Positions 9,040 through 18,133 of a DNA stretch of 64,000 bases are shown here, piece by piece (positions within the stretch are counted from its first letter, which is position 1; each line of letters starts with the position of its first letter). Source of the DNA: Tepidanaerobacter acetatoxydans Re1. GTDB lineage: Bacteria > Bacillota > Thermosediminibacteria > Thermosediminibacterales > Tepidanaerobacteraceae. The notes under the pieces were generated by a model that made no database searches, was not told where the DNA came from, and saw nothing but the letters and a program-made list of their open reading frames with translations. A program made the position numbers and the translations under genes. Location: assembly GCF_000328765.2 (NCBI RefSeq), contig NC_019954.2:1966516-2030515 (forward strand), given 5' to 3'.

Positions 9040-10458
9040 TTAACCCAAGAGTCGAATTAATATGGTATTTACCATTTGTGGGTTTGCTTTACCTTTTGTC
9101 TCCTTCATTATTTGACCCACAAGAAAGCCCAGTGCTTTTTGCTTGCCGTTTTTATAATCCTGAACTGATTTAGGGTTATTATCTATAACCTTTTGTGCTA
9201 TACTTTCAAGTTCGGCTTCGTCCGAAATCTGAATAAGGCCCTTTTCTTTTACTATATCCTCAGGGGATTTCCCTGTTTCAAACATATCCCTAAAGACATC
9301 TTTTGCTATTTTACCACTGATAGTGCCTTTGTCAATCATCACAAGCATATCTGATAATTGCTTGGGAGTAAATTTTAAATTTTTGATGCCCTGCCCTGTT
9401 TCATTCAATATACTCATCAATTCTACCATAACCCAATTGCTGACTACCTTTGGATCATGATAATATTTTACACATTCCTCATAGAAATTTGCCAAGATTT
9501 TAGATGCGGTAATAACTGAGGCATCATATTCCGGGAGACTGTATTCCTGCATAAACCTTGCTTTTCGTGCATTGGGCAGTTCGGGAATTTTGCTGCGTAT
9601 CTCCTCTTTCCAGTCATCTTTTATGATAATGGGCGCCAGGTTGGGTTCAGGCGAATATCGATTCTCCACTTTTCCTCTCATAAAAGTAGTAATACCTTGC
9701 ACCTCATCCCAGCGGCGAGTTTCCTGAGTAATACTTCCGCCACTTTCAAGAATTTCTTTTTGACGCTTTTCTTCATATTCTATCGCACGTCTTACGGCTC
9801 TGAAAGAACCCAGGTTCTTAATTTCGACTTTTGTTCCGAATTCTTTGGAGCCCTCCGGTCTAAGAGAAATATTTATATCACATCTTAAAGAGCCTTCTTC
9901 CATTTTGCAGTCAGACACTTCAATATATGAAAGTATTGTTTTCAGGTTATTTAAGTAAAGCCACGCTTCTTCTGCTGACCGCATATCAGGCTCTGATACT
10001 ATTTCAACAAGCGGCACACCTGCCCTGTCCAAATCCACAAGGGAATAGGCGCTCCCCTCTTCATGGATTAATTTGCCGGCATCCTCTTCCATATGCATGA
10101 TTCTTATACCTATACGCTTTTTTTGACCATTAGGCTCAATCTCTATATATCCATTTCTTGCCAGTGGAATATAGTATTGAGATATTTGATAGGCTTTAGG
10201 AAGGTCGGGATAAAAATAGTTTTTCCGGTCAAATCTGGAAAGCTCGGCTATATCACAGTTAAGAGCCAATCCGGCTTTAGCAGCATATTCTACAACACTC
10301 CTGTTCATAAGCGGAAGGGCCCCCGGCATCCCGAGACAAATCGGACAGCAGTGGCTGTTCGGTTCTTTGCCAAATTCGGTACTGCAGCCGCAAAATATTT
10401 TTGTTTTTGTTAAAAGCTCTACATGTACTTCAAGACCTATAATAGTCTCATAGTTCAT
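9040..10458 (-). CDS. gatB: Asp/Glu-tRNA amidotransferase subunit B
   Basis: GatB activates misacylated Glu-tRNA(Gln) or Asp-tRNA(Asn) by phosphorylation so that ammonia from GatA can convert them to Gln- or Asn-tRNA. The protein has the N-terminal [12 protein letters not shown], a zinc-type cysteine set (FCGCS and HCCPICLG), the [11 protein letters not shown] motif and a C-terminal GatB/YqeY tail (residues about 325-472). The ATG at 10458 has AGGAGG eight bases upstream; a GTG one codon earlier is possible. It overlaps the end of gatA by 11 bases, indicating translational coupling. Confidence 0.95.
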   Translation of the reverse strand: MNYETIIGLEVHVELLTKTKIFCGCSTEFGKEPNSHCCPICLGMPGALPLMNRSVVEYAAKAGLALNCDIAELSRFDRKNYFYPDLPKAYQISQYYIPLARNGYIEIEPNGQKKRIGIRIMHMEEDAGKLIHEEGSAYSLVDLDRAGVPLVEIVSEPDMRSAEEAWLYLNNLKTILSYIEVSDCKMEEGSLRCDINISLRPEGSKEFGTKVEIKNLGSFRAVRRAIEYEEKRQKEILESGGSITQETRRWDEVQGITTFMRGKVENRYSPEPNLAPIIIKDDWKEEIRSKIPELPNARKARFMQEYSLPEYDASVITASKILANFYEECVKYYHDPKVVSNWVMVELMSILNETGQGIKNLKFTPKQLSDMLVMIDKGTISGKIAKDVFRDMFETGKSPEDIVKEKGLIQISDEAELESIAQKVIDNNPKSVQDYKNGKQKALGFLVGQIMKETKGKANPQMVNTILIRLLG

Positions 10459-11926
10459 CACTAGAACCCTCCTCCCATTTTATCCGCTTTTCATGGTAGC
10501 TTGTATTCTGCTCAAAAGCATATGCAGCGCGTAAAATTGATGCCTCATCAAATGCTTTACCTATAATCTGAAGACCAATGGGCAAGCCATCTGAAAAACC
10601 ACATGGAATAGATATGGCAGGAAGGCCTGCAAGGTTCACCGGGGTTGTATATAAATCGTTCATGTACATTTTCAGCGGGTCATCGATTTTTTCTCCAATT
10701 TTAAAGGCCGTGGTGGGAACCGTAGGAGTTATTAAAAGATCATATTTATTAAAAGCATTTTCAAAATCTTTTTTTATGAGTGTCCTGATTTTTTGAGCCT
10801 TCAGATAATATTTGTCATAGTTTTGTGCATCTGATAGATATGTACCTAATATGATACGCCGCTTAACTTCAGTGCCAAAACCCTCGCCTCGACTTTTTTT
10901 GTAAAGGTCTTTTAAATCCTCATATTTTGCAGCACGGTGTCCATATCTGATACCATCATACTGACCTAACTCAGAGCTTGACTCGGCCGCAACGGTAATG
11001 TGGTACGCCCATAATGCATACTCTGCATTTGCAAGACTTATTTCTTCGCAAACACAACCGAGTTTTTCATAAATCTTAGCTGCATTTAAAAAAGCATCCT
11101 TTACATCTTTGTCAATCACAGCATTATCTAAAAATTCTTTAGGTATGCCTATCTTTATGCCATTTAACTCATCATGTAAACATTTAAGATAGTCACTTAC
11201 CGATATATCCGACGATGTCGGATCAAAGCTATCAATGCCTGCAATAGCGGAAAGCACAATAGCACAATCTGTAACATCCTTTGTAATAGGGCCTATTGCA
11301 TCCATAGTTGAAGCAAGTGCCGACACTCCGAATCTGGAAACCCTTCCATAGGTGGGCTTTAAGCCTACTACGCCACAATAAGCAGCAGGTTGCCTTATTG
11401 AACCGCCTGTATCAGAACCAAGGGCATACAGGGATTCGTCAGCAGCCACAGCAGCGGCCGAACCTCCGGAGGAGCCTCCTGGCACACATTCAAGATTCCA
11501 TGGGTTTTTTGTCACTTGGAAAAATGAGCTTTCAGTAGAAGAGCCCATTGCAAACTCATCCATATTAGTCTTTCCTAAAATCACGGCATTTACATCTTTT
11601 AATTTTGATATTACTGTTGCATCATAAGGTGGCACAAAATTCTCTAACATTTTTGAACAGCAGGTAGTCTTTAAATCTTTTGTGCAAATATTATCCTTTA
11701 CAGCCATTGGAATTCCGGTCAGCGGCTGCATAAAATCGGCCTTCTCATCTGCCAACCTGGCCGTTTCAAGAGCTCTATCCTTATCAAGTGTGACATAAGC
11801 TTTGATTTGGCCATCAGTGCTGTCTATCCTATTGAAAAGGGCACTCGTCAGTTCTTCAGACTTTATTTCCTTTTTCTTTAAAAGTTCATTTGCCTTATTA
11901 ACCGTAAGTTCATGAAGTTTCAACAT
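10448..11926 (-). CDS. gatA: Asp/Glu-tRNA amidotransferase subunit A
   Basis: GatA is the amidase that releases ammonia from glutamine for GatB. The 492-residue protein has the amidase-signature catalytic triad: Lys in GIPMAVKDN (Lys77) and the two serines in the [14 protein letters not shown] and [12 protein letters not shown] segments. The ATG at 11926 was chosen over the one at 11941 because GGAGG lies between them at proper spacing. It is the middle gene of gatCAB. Confidence 0.95.
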   Translation of the reverse strand: MLKLHELTVNKANELLKKKEIKSEELTSALFNRIDSTDGQIKAYVTLDKDRALETARLADEKADFMQPLTGIPMAVKDNICTKDLKTTCCSKMLENFVPPYDATVISKLKDVNAVILGKTNMDEFAMGSSTESSFFQVTKNPWNLECVPGGSSGGSAAAVAADESLYALGSDTGGSIRQPAAYCGVVGLKPTYGRVSRFGVSALASTMDAIGPITKDVTDCAIVLSAIAGIDSFDPTSSDISVSDYLKCLHDELNGIKIGIPKEFLDNAVIDKDVKDAFLNAAKIYEKLGCVCEEISLANAEYALWAYHITVAAESSSELGQYDGIRYGHRAAKYEDLKDLYKKSRGEGFGTEVKRRIILGTYLSDAQNYDKYYLKAQKIRTLIKKDFENAFNKYDLLITPTVPTTAFKIGEKIDDPLKMYMNDLYTTPVNLAGLPAISIPCGFSDGLPIGLQIIGKAFDEASILRAAYAFEQNTSYHEKRIKWEEGSSDEL

Positions 11927-11948
11927 ACTGCCTCCAATCATAAATCTC

Positions 11949-12239
11949 TCATTCTTCGATTATCCTGGGCACTCTAAAAAATCTGTTGTCCTTGTCAGGA
12001 GAATTCTTTAAGACTTCTTCTATAGGAAGGCTCTCCCAAACCACATCTTCTCTGAGAATATTTCTATCCGTTATTGGATGAATTGTGGGCATGACCCCTT
12101 CAGTATCAGCTTGGTTCAGTTTATCAAAACATTCTAATAGGAAACTTAGCTCTTTTGAAATTCTGCTTTTTTCCTCCTCAGAGATATACATGTGAGCTAT
12201 ATCGGCCATACGTCCAACTGTATCTTTATCCATAATCAT
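11949..12239 (-). CDS. gatC: Asp/Glu-tRNA amidotransferase subunit C
   Basis: The 96-residue GatC stabilises the GatAB complex. The family pattern is visible: an N-terminal helix with VGRMADIAHMYISEEEKSR and the C-terminal LREDVVWESLPIEEVLKNSPD and FFRVPRIIE. I chose the ATG at 12239, preceded by AGAGGTG; the frame stays open for 12 codons upstream. It is the first gene of the gatCAB operon. Confidence 0.92.
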   Translation of the reverse strand: MIMDKDTVGRMADIAHMYISEEEKSRISKELSFLLECFDKLNQADTEGVMPTIHPITDRNILREDVVWESLPIEEVLKNSPDKDNRFFRVPRIIEE

Positions 12240-12398
12240 GTTTTCACCTCTCTTATTTATTTCGGCCACTAACATTTCTTAATTTTATCATTTTACGGCA
12301 TATTATACAACGGGTTGATTAATCCTGATATAAAAATTGCTTTGATAGAAATAATATCATTTGTCCTCATTTTGATTCTTATCGCTTATTAATTAACC

Positions 12399-13082
12399 TT
12401 ATTTAAGCTGATATGTTTTAATAAAGTAAGAGCGATTTGGATTTATTATTGTCAAAAAAGGAATCATATCATGTTGTGCTTGTACGTAGACATCCTGTAT
12501 AACCACATCTTCTACTTCGGGATATGTCGTAAAAAACTTTTGAAGAACTCGCCCAAAGGGTTTTGCCAAAAGATTAGCAAGCAAAAATGCAAGTATTACA
12601 TTTAATAAGGATAAATGATGTGAAGAAAAAAGCACGATTATAAAAACCAGGGAAAATAGGAAGTTTGCTGCCGCAATAGAAGTCCCGCATCTGGGATGAA
12701 TGGCCAATTCCTTTTCGCCGTTTATCATGCGAAATTGTGCTTCCTTAACTGCACTCATAACTTCGTAAATTGGCGGAAGGTCAGGACCTGAAAGGGAAAA
12801 TCCGTTAGAATACGCTAACCCCCCTGCCTGCAGAGGTCTTCCGTATCTTTGCTCCAGCACATTTATAGTGGCGTGCTCTAGGCTGTGATTTTTTCTAATT
12901 CTACGGTCTGAAGCAATCTTTATGATCTGCCATGGTATGGTAATTATATTGTAAAAGGAATTGAATACAACAACATATGGTAGTAAAAACAAAAAACCTA
13001 TACCCAGAAAAATCAATATAGGTATAAACAAATACGGGAAAAGCATAGCTATGATTAAAAACATAAGCAATGAGAATATCAT
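12399..13082 (-). CDS. DUF6391-type membrane protein
   Basis: A 227-residue membrane protein. Residues 1-50 form one or two hydrophobic segments. Then comes a conserved soluble stretch with KNHSLEHATINVLEQRYG and ELAIHPRCGTS, which I recognise as the DUF6391 pattern shared by cyanobacteria and Firmicutes, followed by two more membrane helices (about 140-180). The histidines of SLEHAT and IHPRCGT could bind a metal, but no reaction is known. AGGAGG nine bases before the ATG supports the start. It is not obviously in an operon with its neighbours. Confidence 0.65.
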   Translation of the reverse strand: MIFSLLMFLIIAMLFPYLFIPILIFLGIGFLFLLPYVVVFNSFYNIITIPWQIIKIASDRRIRKNHSLEHATINVLEQRYGRPLQAGGLAYSNGFSLSGPDLPPIYEVMSAVKEAQFRMINGEKELAIHPRCGTSIAAANFLFSLVFIIVLFSSHHLSLLNVILAFLLANLLAKPFGRVLQKFFTTYPEVEDVVIQDVYVQAQHDMIPFLTIINPNRSYFIKTYQLK

Positions 13083-13188
13083 TATGCACGACCTCCTTAC
13101 AATTTACCTCTTGGTTTATTATAACATATGAGGCAGTAATTGCGATGAGGACTTTTAAAAAGTTATGAGCTGTAAAGTGATGGCCCTT

Positions 13189-13851
13189 TCATTTTCCCGC
13201 ATCATAAAATTTTATAGAAAGTGTTGCCGATACTGCAAGTATAACAAGTGATACTGCAGAAAGTGTCAGCAATAATATTATATTGCTCCTTGAAATCTCA
13301 TTGATAAAGTTGATTAGAGGAGTAAGAAACCGATGCAATTGATTAACCGACACTGGGAAATTTGTAATATTTATTAATTCTTTAAAGCCGAAAGAAACTG
13401 CCATAATTATAATAAACAATACTGATTGAAAGGTTGCAGCCTTTACATAACCGTACTTAAAAAATATCGGCAGGTAAATGGCATAGATAACACTTATAGC
13501 TAAAATCGAGAAGGCAAAACTTGCAAAATAGATATCCAAGTTTTGTCCGTTCAAGATGGCAAACAATAGGCAAATTGCTACTACTATAAATAATACCGAG
13601 ATACCCAAAATGTATTTACTTAAAACAATGGTGGATGCTTTTATCGGCAGTGTCCTTAAGAATATGTCACCTCTATCTTTATCATCATAGTAGCAGCTTC
13701 TTATAAGCACACCATATGAAATCATGCCCACTCCAAATAATACCATTGGAGCTGAGCTTCCCTTTAAAACCAATACAGCTGCCAACAATAGCAAAACAAA
13801 TGACATATACTTCCTATTTACATAAAGATCTTTTATAACTAGATGTCTCAT
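13189..13851 (-). CDS. ABC-2 type transporter permease
   Basis: A 220-residue membrane protein with about six helices and the short charged loop YYDDKDRGDIFLRTLPI seen in the ABC-2 permeases that accompany GntR/YtrA regulators. Its ATG overlaps the TGA of the ATPase gene upstream by four bases, so the two are coupled. Such systems are usually induced by cell-wall antibiotics; the substrate here is unknown. Confidence 0.8.
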   Translation of the reverse strand: MRHLVIKDLYVNRKYMSFVLLLLAAVLVLKGSSAPMVLFGVGMISYGVLIRSCYYDDKDRGDIFLRTLPIKASTIVLSKYILGISVLFIVVAICLLFAILNGQNLDIYFASFAFSILAISVIYAIYLPIFFKYGYVKAATFQSVLFIIIMAVSFGFKELINITNFPVSVNQLHRFLTPLINFINEISRSNIILLLTLSAVSLVILAVSATLSIKFYDAGK

Positions 13852-14717
13852 TTTTGATTCTCCTTTTTTGCAAGATGCAGTAGTACATCATCAAGACTTA
13901 TTTTATCTATAGTAAGCAAAGACATATCATGACAAGCTTTAAAAGCATCCATGTCTTTCACGATACCGCTAAAACCTGTCTTTGATACTTTTAGACCTGC
14001 TAGGTCATCTCTATAATCATCTAATTTATTGATATCACCTTTGACCAACTTCCAGTGGTTTAAGATTTTATCTTTTTCTTCCGAAAAGATTATCTTGCCG
14101 TTGTCGATAAGTGTTACATAGTCTGCTATTTTTTCTATATCCGAGGTAATGTGTGATGAAAAAAACACTCCATGCCTTTCATCTTGAATGAACTCCATCA
14201 ATATATCAAGCAGCTCATCTCTTATAACAGGGTCAAGCCCTGAAGTTGGTTCATCCAGTATAAGAAGCTCAGGCCGGTGGGAAAGTGCAATGGCTAATGC
14301 CGTTTTCATCCTCATTCCCTTTGAAAGCTGTTTTATTTTTTTTGTTTTATCTACACCAAATCTTGTCAACAATTCATTAAAAGCTGCCCCATCCCAATCC
14401 GAATAAAACTTCCCTGCAAAATTCGCTGTCCATCTCACCGTCAAATCATCATAAAAAACCGGCTGTTCGCCTACATATCCTGTTTTATTTTTTATGTGCA
14501 TTTCATATTTTATATTGTCTTTCCCCATTACATTTATTTTACCGGAATCCCTTCGAATCATATTCATGATAAGTTTTATTGTGGTAGTCTTTCCTGCACC
14601 GTTCGCACCTACAAATCCCATTATGTAGCCTCGCGGCAGCGTGATATTTATGTCCGACAGCTTAAATTTATCATAATTTTTATTTAGGTTTATTATCTCC
14701 AAAATATTATCTTCCAC
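13848..14717 (-). CDS. ABC transporter ATPase (YtrB-like)
   Basis: A 289-residue ATPase with Walker A GANGAGKTTT, signature LSKGMRMKTALAIAL, Walker B LLILDEPTSGLD and H-loop FSSHITSD. It should energise the adjacent ABC-2 permease. I chose the GTG at 14717: GGAGGAATATT precedes it, and it overlaps the last 11 bases of the GntR gene, the common arrangement of ytrA-ytrB operons. Upstream in-frame codons are not supported. Confidence 0.88.
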   Translation of the reverse strand: MEDNILEIINLNKNYDKFKLSDINITLPRGYIMGFVGANGAGKTTTIKLIMNMIRRDSGKINVMGKDNIKYEMHIKNKTGYVGEQPVFYDDLTVRWTANFAGKFYSDWDGAAFNELLTRFGVDKTKKIKQLSKGMRMKTALAIALSHRPELLILDEPTSGLDPVIRDELLDILMEFIQDERHGVFFSSHITSDIEKIADYVTLIDNGKIIFSEEKDKILNHWKLVKGDINKLDDYRDDLAGLKVSKTGFSGIVKDMDAFKACHDMSLLTIDKISLDDVLLHLAKKENQK

Positions 14718-15093
14718 AATATTCCTCCTCCAAGATTTTATAAAAAATATTTTCAAGATCTTTACGTAAAACCCCGGTCTTTTCGGCCTCTACAACTATC
14801 TCTCTGAGTTGTTGTTGGATTTTGTGCAAACTCAAAGATGCAATTTCGTCCATATCATAATCCGCTACAAAACTGCCTTTACCGGGGCGCGTAACAATAA
14901 GCTTTTGCTGCTCCAGCTCAAAATAAGCGCGCTTTGTCGTAATAACGCTGGTTTTTAAATCTTGAGCTAACTGTCTTATAGACGGAAGGGCATCTCCCGG
15001 CACAAGCTCGCCCCTTAATATTTTAGTTTTTATTCCCTCAGAGATTTGCTCATAAAGAGGCCTCGGATCATTATTAGAAATTGGTATAAACAT
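14707..15093 (-). CDS. GntR-family regulator, YtrA subfamily
   Basis: A 128-residue repressor made almost wholly of a winged helix: RPLYEQISEGIKTKI, then LPSIRQLAQDLKTSVITTKRAYFELE and the wing TRPGKGSFV. The short C-terminal helix without an effector domain is the mark of the YtrA subfamily, which controls ABC transporters. It heads a three-gene operon with the ATPase and permease. A perfect inverted repeat lies just upstream of its ribosome-binding site, so it probably represses itself. Confidence 0.9.
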   Translation of the reverse strand: MFIPISNNDPRPLYEQISEGIKTKILRGELVPGDALPSIRQLAQDLKTSVITTKRAYFELEQQKLIVTRPGKGSFVADYDMDEIASLSLHKIQQQLREIVVEAEKTGVLRKDLENIFYKILEEEYCGR

Positions 15094-15107
15094 AGTGCCT
15101 CCTAATC

Positions 15108-15126
15108 TGTATATATCGTATATACA
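15108..15126. promoter_or_regulatory. Probable operator of the GntR/ABC operon
   Basis: TGTATATA-TCG-TATATACA, 8-base arms in perfect inverted repeat, immediately upstream of the GntR ribosome-binding site. Position and symmetry suit autoregulation. Confidence 0.6.
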
Positions 15127-15221
15127 CAGTATATATTATATATATGGTGGTGTCAATAGGTTAAAAAAATATAAGTTCTATGTAAACAATTTTGTTTTTA
15201 TATTTTGTTCCCTGCCATGCT

Positions 15222-15249
15222 TTGTTAAGCAAGTATATTAGTGTATAAT
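15222..15249 (+). promoter_or_regulatory. Candidate sigma-A promoter of cca
   Basis: TTGTTA (15222-15227), 16 bases, TATAAT (15244-15249). Transcription would begin near 15256, so the ATG at 15263 is too close and the one at 15284 with GGAG upstream is favoured. Confidence 0.55.
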
Positions 15250-15283
15250 ATATTTAAATACTATGAATTCGGAGTTTTTTATT

Positions 15284-16618
15284 ATGATTCAAATGAGCAT
15301 GCCATCTGCCATAAAGAAAATATGTAATAAACTTAGAGCATCAGGGTTTGAAGCTTATGTCGTCGGCGGCACAATAAGGGACTTGATAATGAACCGTCAA
15401 AATTCTGATTTTGATATAGCCACAAGTGCTTTTCCCAATGAAATAAAGTCAGTTTTTCCAAATGCTAAACCTTATGGAAATTTTGGCACCATGTTGGTAA
15501 TTGCTGATGGATTCAAGGTCGAGATAACTCCTTTCCGCAATGATGCCCCCGGAAGAAAGCCCGATTATGTTTTTGGAGGAAGCATATATACTGATCTTGC
15601 AAGGCGTGATTTTACAATAAACTCTATTGCTTATGACCCTATTGATGATGAACTTATAGACCCATTCGACGGAATAAAAGATATAAAAAAGGGCGTAATT
15701 AAATGCACCGGGTCTACAAGAAGAATTTGGGAGGACCCTCTTAGAGCTATGAGGGCGGCTCGGTTCCAGGCACAGCTCGGATTTTCAATTGATGCTTCAA
15801 CATTATATGCTTTAAAATCTCATGCCAAGGAGCTTACCGGCGTATCTCAAGAAAGAATACGCGATGAGCTTACAAGAATTTTAACGGCGGATTATAATTT
15901 TGACGGGTTAGTAACACTTGTCATAACAGACCTTATGAATTATATAATACCTGAGCTTATGGCCGGTATGGGAGTCATGCATTCCAATAAACCTGTGGAT
16001 GTATTAGAGCATAACCTTATCGCCTGCAAGGTTATCAGGAATACACTGCCTTTAAGACTTGCAGCACTTCTGCACGATATTTCAAAACCTGAAACTGCTG
16101 TAAACTGCGAAGAAGGTTTGAGGTTTCCCAAACATCAGATTGAATCGGCGGCTGCTGCGCGAGAAATTTTGCAAAGATTAAGGTTTGACAATAAGACTAT
16201 AAAAAAAGTGATTCTTTTGATTGAAAACCATATGTTTTTTTATACGGAAAACTCATCTTTAGCTGATGCCAGAAGGCTTATATCGAAAGTAGGATGGGAG
16301 AATATATACAATCTGATAGATTTGCGAGTAGCAGATAAAATAGCAAGCGGTTTTGACAGGGTGTATTCGCCGGGATTAAAAAAATTAATTATGGATATTG
16401 AGATAATAAAAAATGAACAATGTGGTGATTACCAAATAAAAGACTTGGCGGTAACCGGCGAAGATATTATGTCGGAACTGGGAATTTCTCCGGGACCCCA
16501 AGTCGGTCAAATATTAAATATTCTCTTGGATAAGGTTATAGAAAATCCATCATTGAACAATAAAGCCGCATTGCTTGAGATTGCCAAAACTACTCTTGCT
16601 GCTGAACAGCTTACTTAA
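15284..16618 (+). CDS. cca: CCA tRNA nucleotidyltransferase with HD domain
   Basis: Adds or repairs the 3'-CCA end of tRNAs. The 444-residue class II enzyme shows the nucleotidyltransferase head VVGGTIRDL and DFDIATSAFP, the RRDFTINSIAYDP motif, and the nucleotide-recognition EDPLRAMRAARF. A C-terminal HD domain follows (LAALLHDISKP and a later IENH). The start at 15284 is chosen from GGAG at 15271 and the promoter position. Its end overlaps the convergent small gene by eight bases. Confidence 0.92.
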   Translation: MIQMSMPSAIKKICNKLRASGFEAYVVGGTIRDLIMNRQNSDFDIATSAFPNEIKSVFPNAKPYGNFGTMLVIADGFKVEITPFRNDAPGRKPDYVFGGSIYTDLARRDFTINSIAYDPIDDELIDPFDGIKDIKKGVIKCTGSTRRIWEDPLRAMRAARFQAQLGFSIDASTLYALKSHAKELTGVSQERIRDELTRILTADYNFDGLVTLVITDLMNYIIPELMAGMGVMHSNKPVDVLEHNLIACKVIRNTLPLRLAALLHDISKPETAVNCEEGLRFPKHQIESAAAAREILQRLRFDNKTIKKVILLIENHMFFYTENSSLADARRLISKVGWENIYNLIDLRVADKIASGFDRVYSPGLKKLIMDIEIIKNEQCGDYQIKDLAVTGEDIMSELGISPGPQVGQILNILLDKVIENPSLNNKAALLEIAKTTLAAEQLT

Positions 16619-16814
16619 TTATATAGTAGCACGATTCTATCTCATTATCGTCAATTTCCGGAAGTTTTGATTTCAACTGATTTATTACCTGCTCATCGAT
16701 TCCGTAAAATTCACCGCCCAGAATCCTTGAGCATACATTGTGACTTGCATGTGAACCCTTGTGTCTTGTTACAAATTGTAGTATTTCTTCAATTTGTTTC
16801 TCTTTTTCTATCAA
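16611..16814 (-). CDS. Small protein of unknown function downstream of birA
   Basis: A predicted 67-residue soluble protein, Glu/Lys/Ile-rich, with HKGSHASHNVCSRILGG in the middle and a second cysteine near the C-terminus. I do not recognise it. A TTG start at 16814 is favoured because AGGAGGTG stands right before it. That ribosome-binding site is part of a long inverted repeat that could hide it. The gene follows birA on the same strand and converges with cca. Confidence 0.6.
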   Translation of the reverse strand: MIEKEKQIEEILQFVTRHKGSHASHNVCSRILGGEFYGIDEQVINQLKSKLPEIDDNEIESCYYIIK

Positions 16815-16816
16815 TA

Positions 16817-16912
16817 AAAACACCTCCTGTTTTATATTCAAACATCCTACATTTACCGTGCAGGAGATAAGAAGACTAAGTTATCTTTATTTTAACCACA
16901 GGAAGGTGTTTT
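16817..16912 (-). promoter_or_regulatory. Long-range stem covering the ribosome-binding site of the small gene
   Basis: On the minus strand AAAACACCTTCCTGT (16898-16912), just after the birA stop, can pair with ACAGGAGGTGTTTT (16817-16830), which contains the AGGAGGTG of the 67-codon gene. The stem is 14 pairs with one bulged T; T-rich sequence follows it. It may be a translational lock or an intercistronic terminator. Confidence 0.5.
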
Positions 16913-16918
16913 ATTCTT

Positions 16919-17914
16919 TTATCTCAGCGATACATCGCCACTTAATACGCGAACAACTTCACCGTTTTCAGTTCTGACCAACAAAGCTCCAAACTCGTCA
17001 ATGTCAATGGCGGTTCCTTCAAAAACATCATTTTTGCCTGTAATATTAATTTTTTTACCCAAATTGATGCATAATGATCGCCATTTTTCAAATACTTCAT
17101 GGAATCCTTCATTTTCAGCTTTTATATAATAATATTCAAGTTTTTTTAGTAAAGCTGATAGTAGTGCTAAGCGATTTATATTTTCTCCCTTTATTTGTTT
17201 TAAAGATGTGCCTATCCCCTTTAATTCGTCAGGAAAGTCGTTATTATTTACATTTATTCCCACTCCTATTATTACATGATTTATTGCATCCATTTCTGCA
17301 CTCATTTCCGTAAGAATTCCACAGACCTTTTTCCCGTCCGCAAGTATATCATTAGGCCATTTTATCTCTGCATGAATTCCGGTCGTTTGTATAATTGCCT
17401 CGGTTACAGCTACAGCCGTCATAATGGTTAGTTTTGGTGCATCCATGGGAACAAAATTCGGTCTCAAAATTACAGAAAGCCAAAGACCTCCGTCAGGAGA
17501 ATTCCACGCTCGCCCCATTCGCCCTCGTGCCTTATGTTGCTTCTCAGCTATTACAAGAGTTCCATCCGGAACTCCTTCCCGGGCCAATTTTTTTGCATCT
17601 TCATTAGTAGAACCGGTAATCGAATAATAGTAAATTTTGCTGCCTAAAACAGTTAAATCAGATTTTGACCATATCTCCTCAGGCAGTAGTAAATCGGGCG
17701 ATTCGTCCAGACAGTAGCCTAAACGCGGAGATGATTTTATTACATAACCGATGTCCCTTAAAGAATTTATCTGTTTCCATATAGCCGAACGAGTTATACC
17801 AAATTTCTTGCTTATATCTTCACCAGAAAGATAAGTTCCCTTATTTGCCAGCAAAAGCATTAAAAGTTCATTTGGTTTTAGCCTGTCAGAGTTTGACGAA
17901 ATATTTTCGGACAA
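16919..17914 (-). CDS. birA: Bifunctional biotin ligase / biotin operon repressor
   Basis: BirA activates biotin to biotinyl-AMP and transfers it to carrier proteins; with its DNA-binding domain it also represses biotin genes. The 331-residue protein has an N-terminal winged helix (residues about 13-70, GEDISKKFGITRSAIWKQI), the ligase biotin/ATP loop ARGRMGRAWNSPDGG, the KWPNDIL motif and a C-terminal SH3-like domain. A TTG at 17914 with AAAGGTG upstream is the likely start. No biotin synthesis or transport gene lies in the window. Confidence 0.93.
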   Translation of the reverse strand: MSENISSNSDRLKPNELLMLLLANKGTYLSGEDISKKFGITRSAIWKQINSLRDIGYVIKSSPRLGYCLDESPDLLLPEEIWSKSDLTVLGSKIYYYSITGSTNEDAKKLAREGVPDGTLVIAEKQHKARGRMGRAWNSPDGGLWLSVILRPNFVPMDAPKLTIMTAVAVTEAIIQTTGIHAEIKWPNDILADGKKVCGILTEMSAEMDAINHVIIGVGINVNNNDFPDELKGIGTSLKQIKGENINRLALLSALLKKLEYYYIKAENEGFHEVFEKWRSLCINLGKKINITGKNDVFEGTAIDIDEFGALLVRTENGEVVRVLSGDVSLR

Positions 17915-18083
17915 TATATATCAGCACCTTTCTGCATTTATTTTTACACAGCAATTTGCATCAAACCTCAGCAATATTAAAGCATTACTATGATTAAATC
18001 TTTACTGTCTTTACCACATTATTAATACTTTTCTACTTTTTTACTTGTTTTCCTTCAAAATTACATCGACTGATAAAACATTA

Positions 18084-18097
18084 TTATGTTAACATAA
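18084..18097. promoter_or_regulatory. Perfect 14-base palindrome upstream of the secreted protein
   Basis: TTATGTTAACATAA, about 35 bases before the start codon, followed at once by a second short palindrome TGATTAATCA. It is a possible operator; no regulator can be named. Confidence 0.35.
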
Positions 18098-18133
18098 ACT
18101 GTGTAAGTTGATTAATCAGAGGAGGACAAAAAA

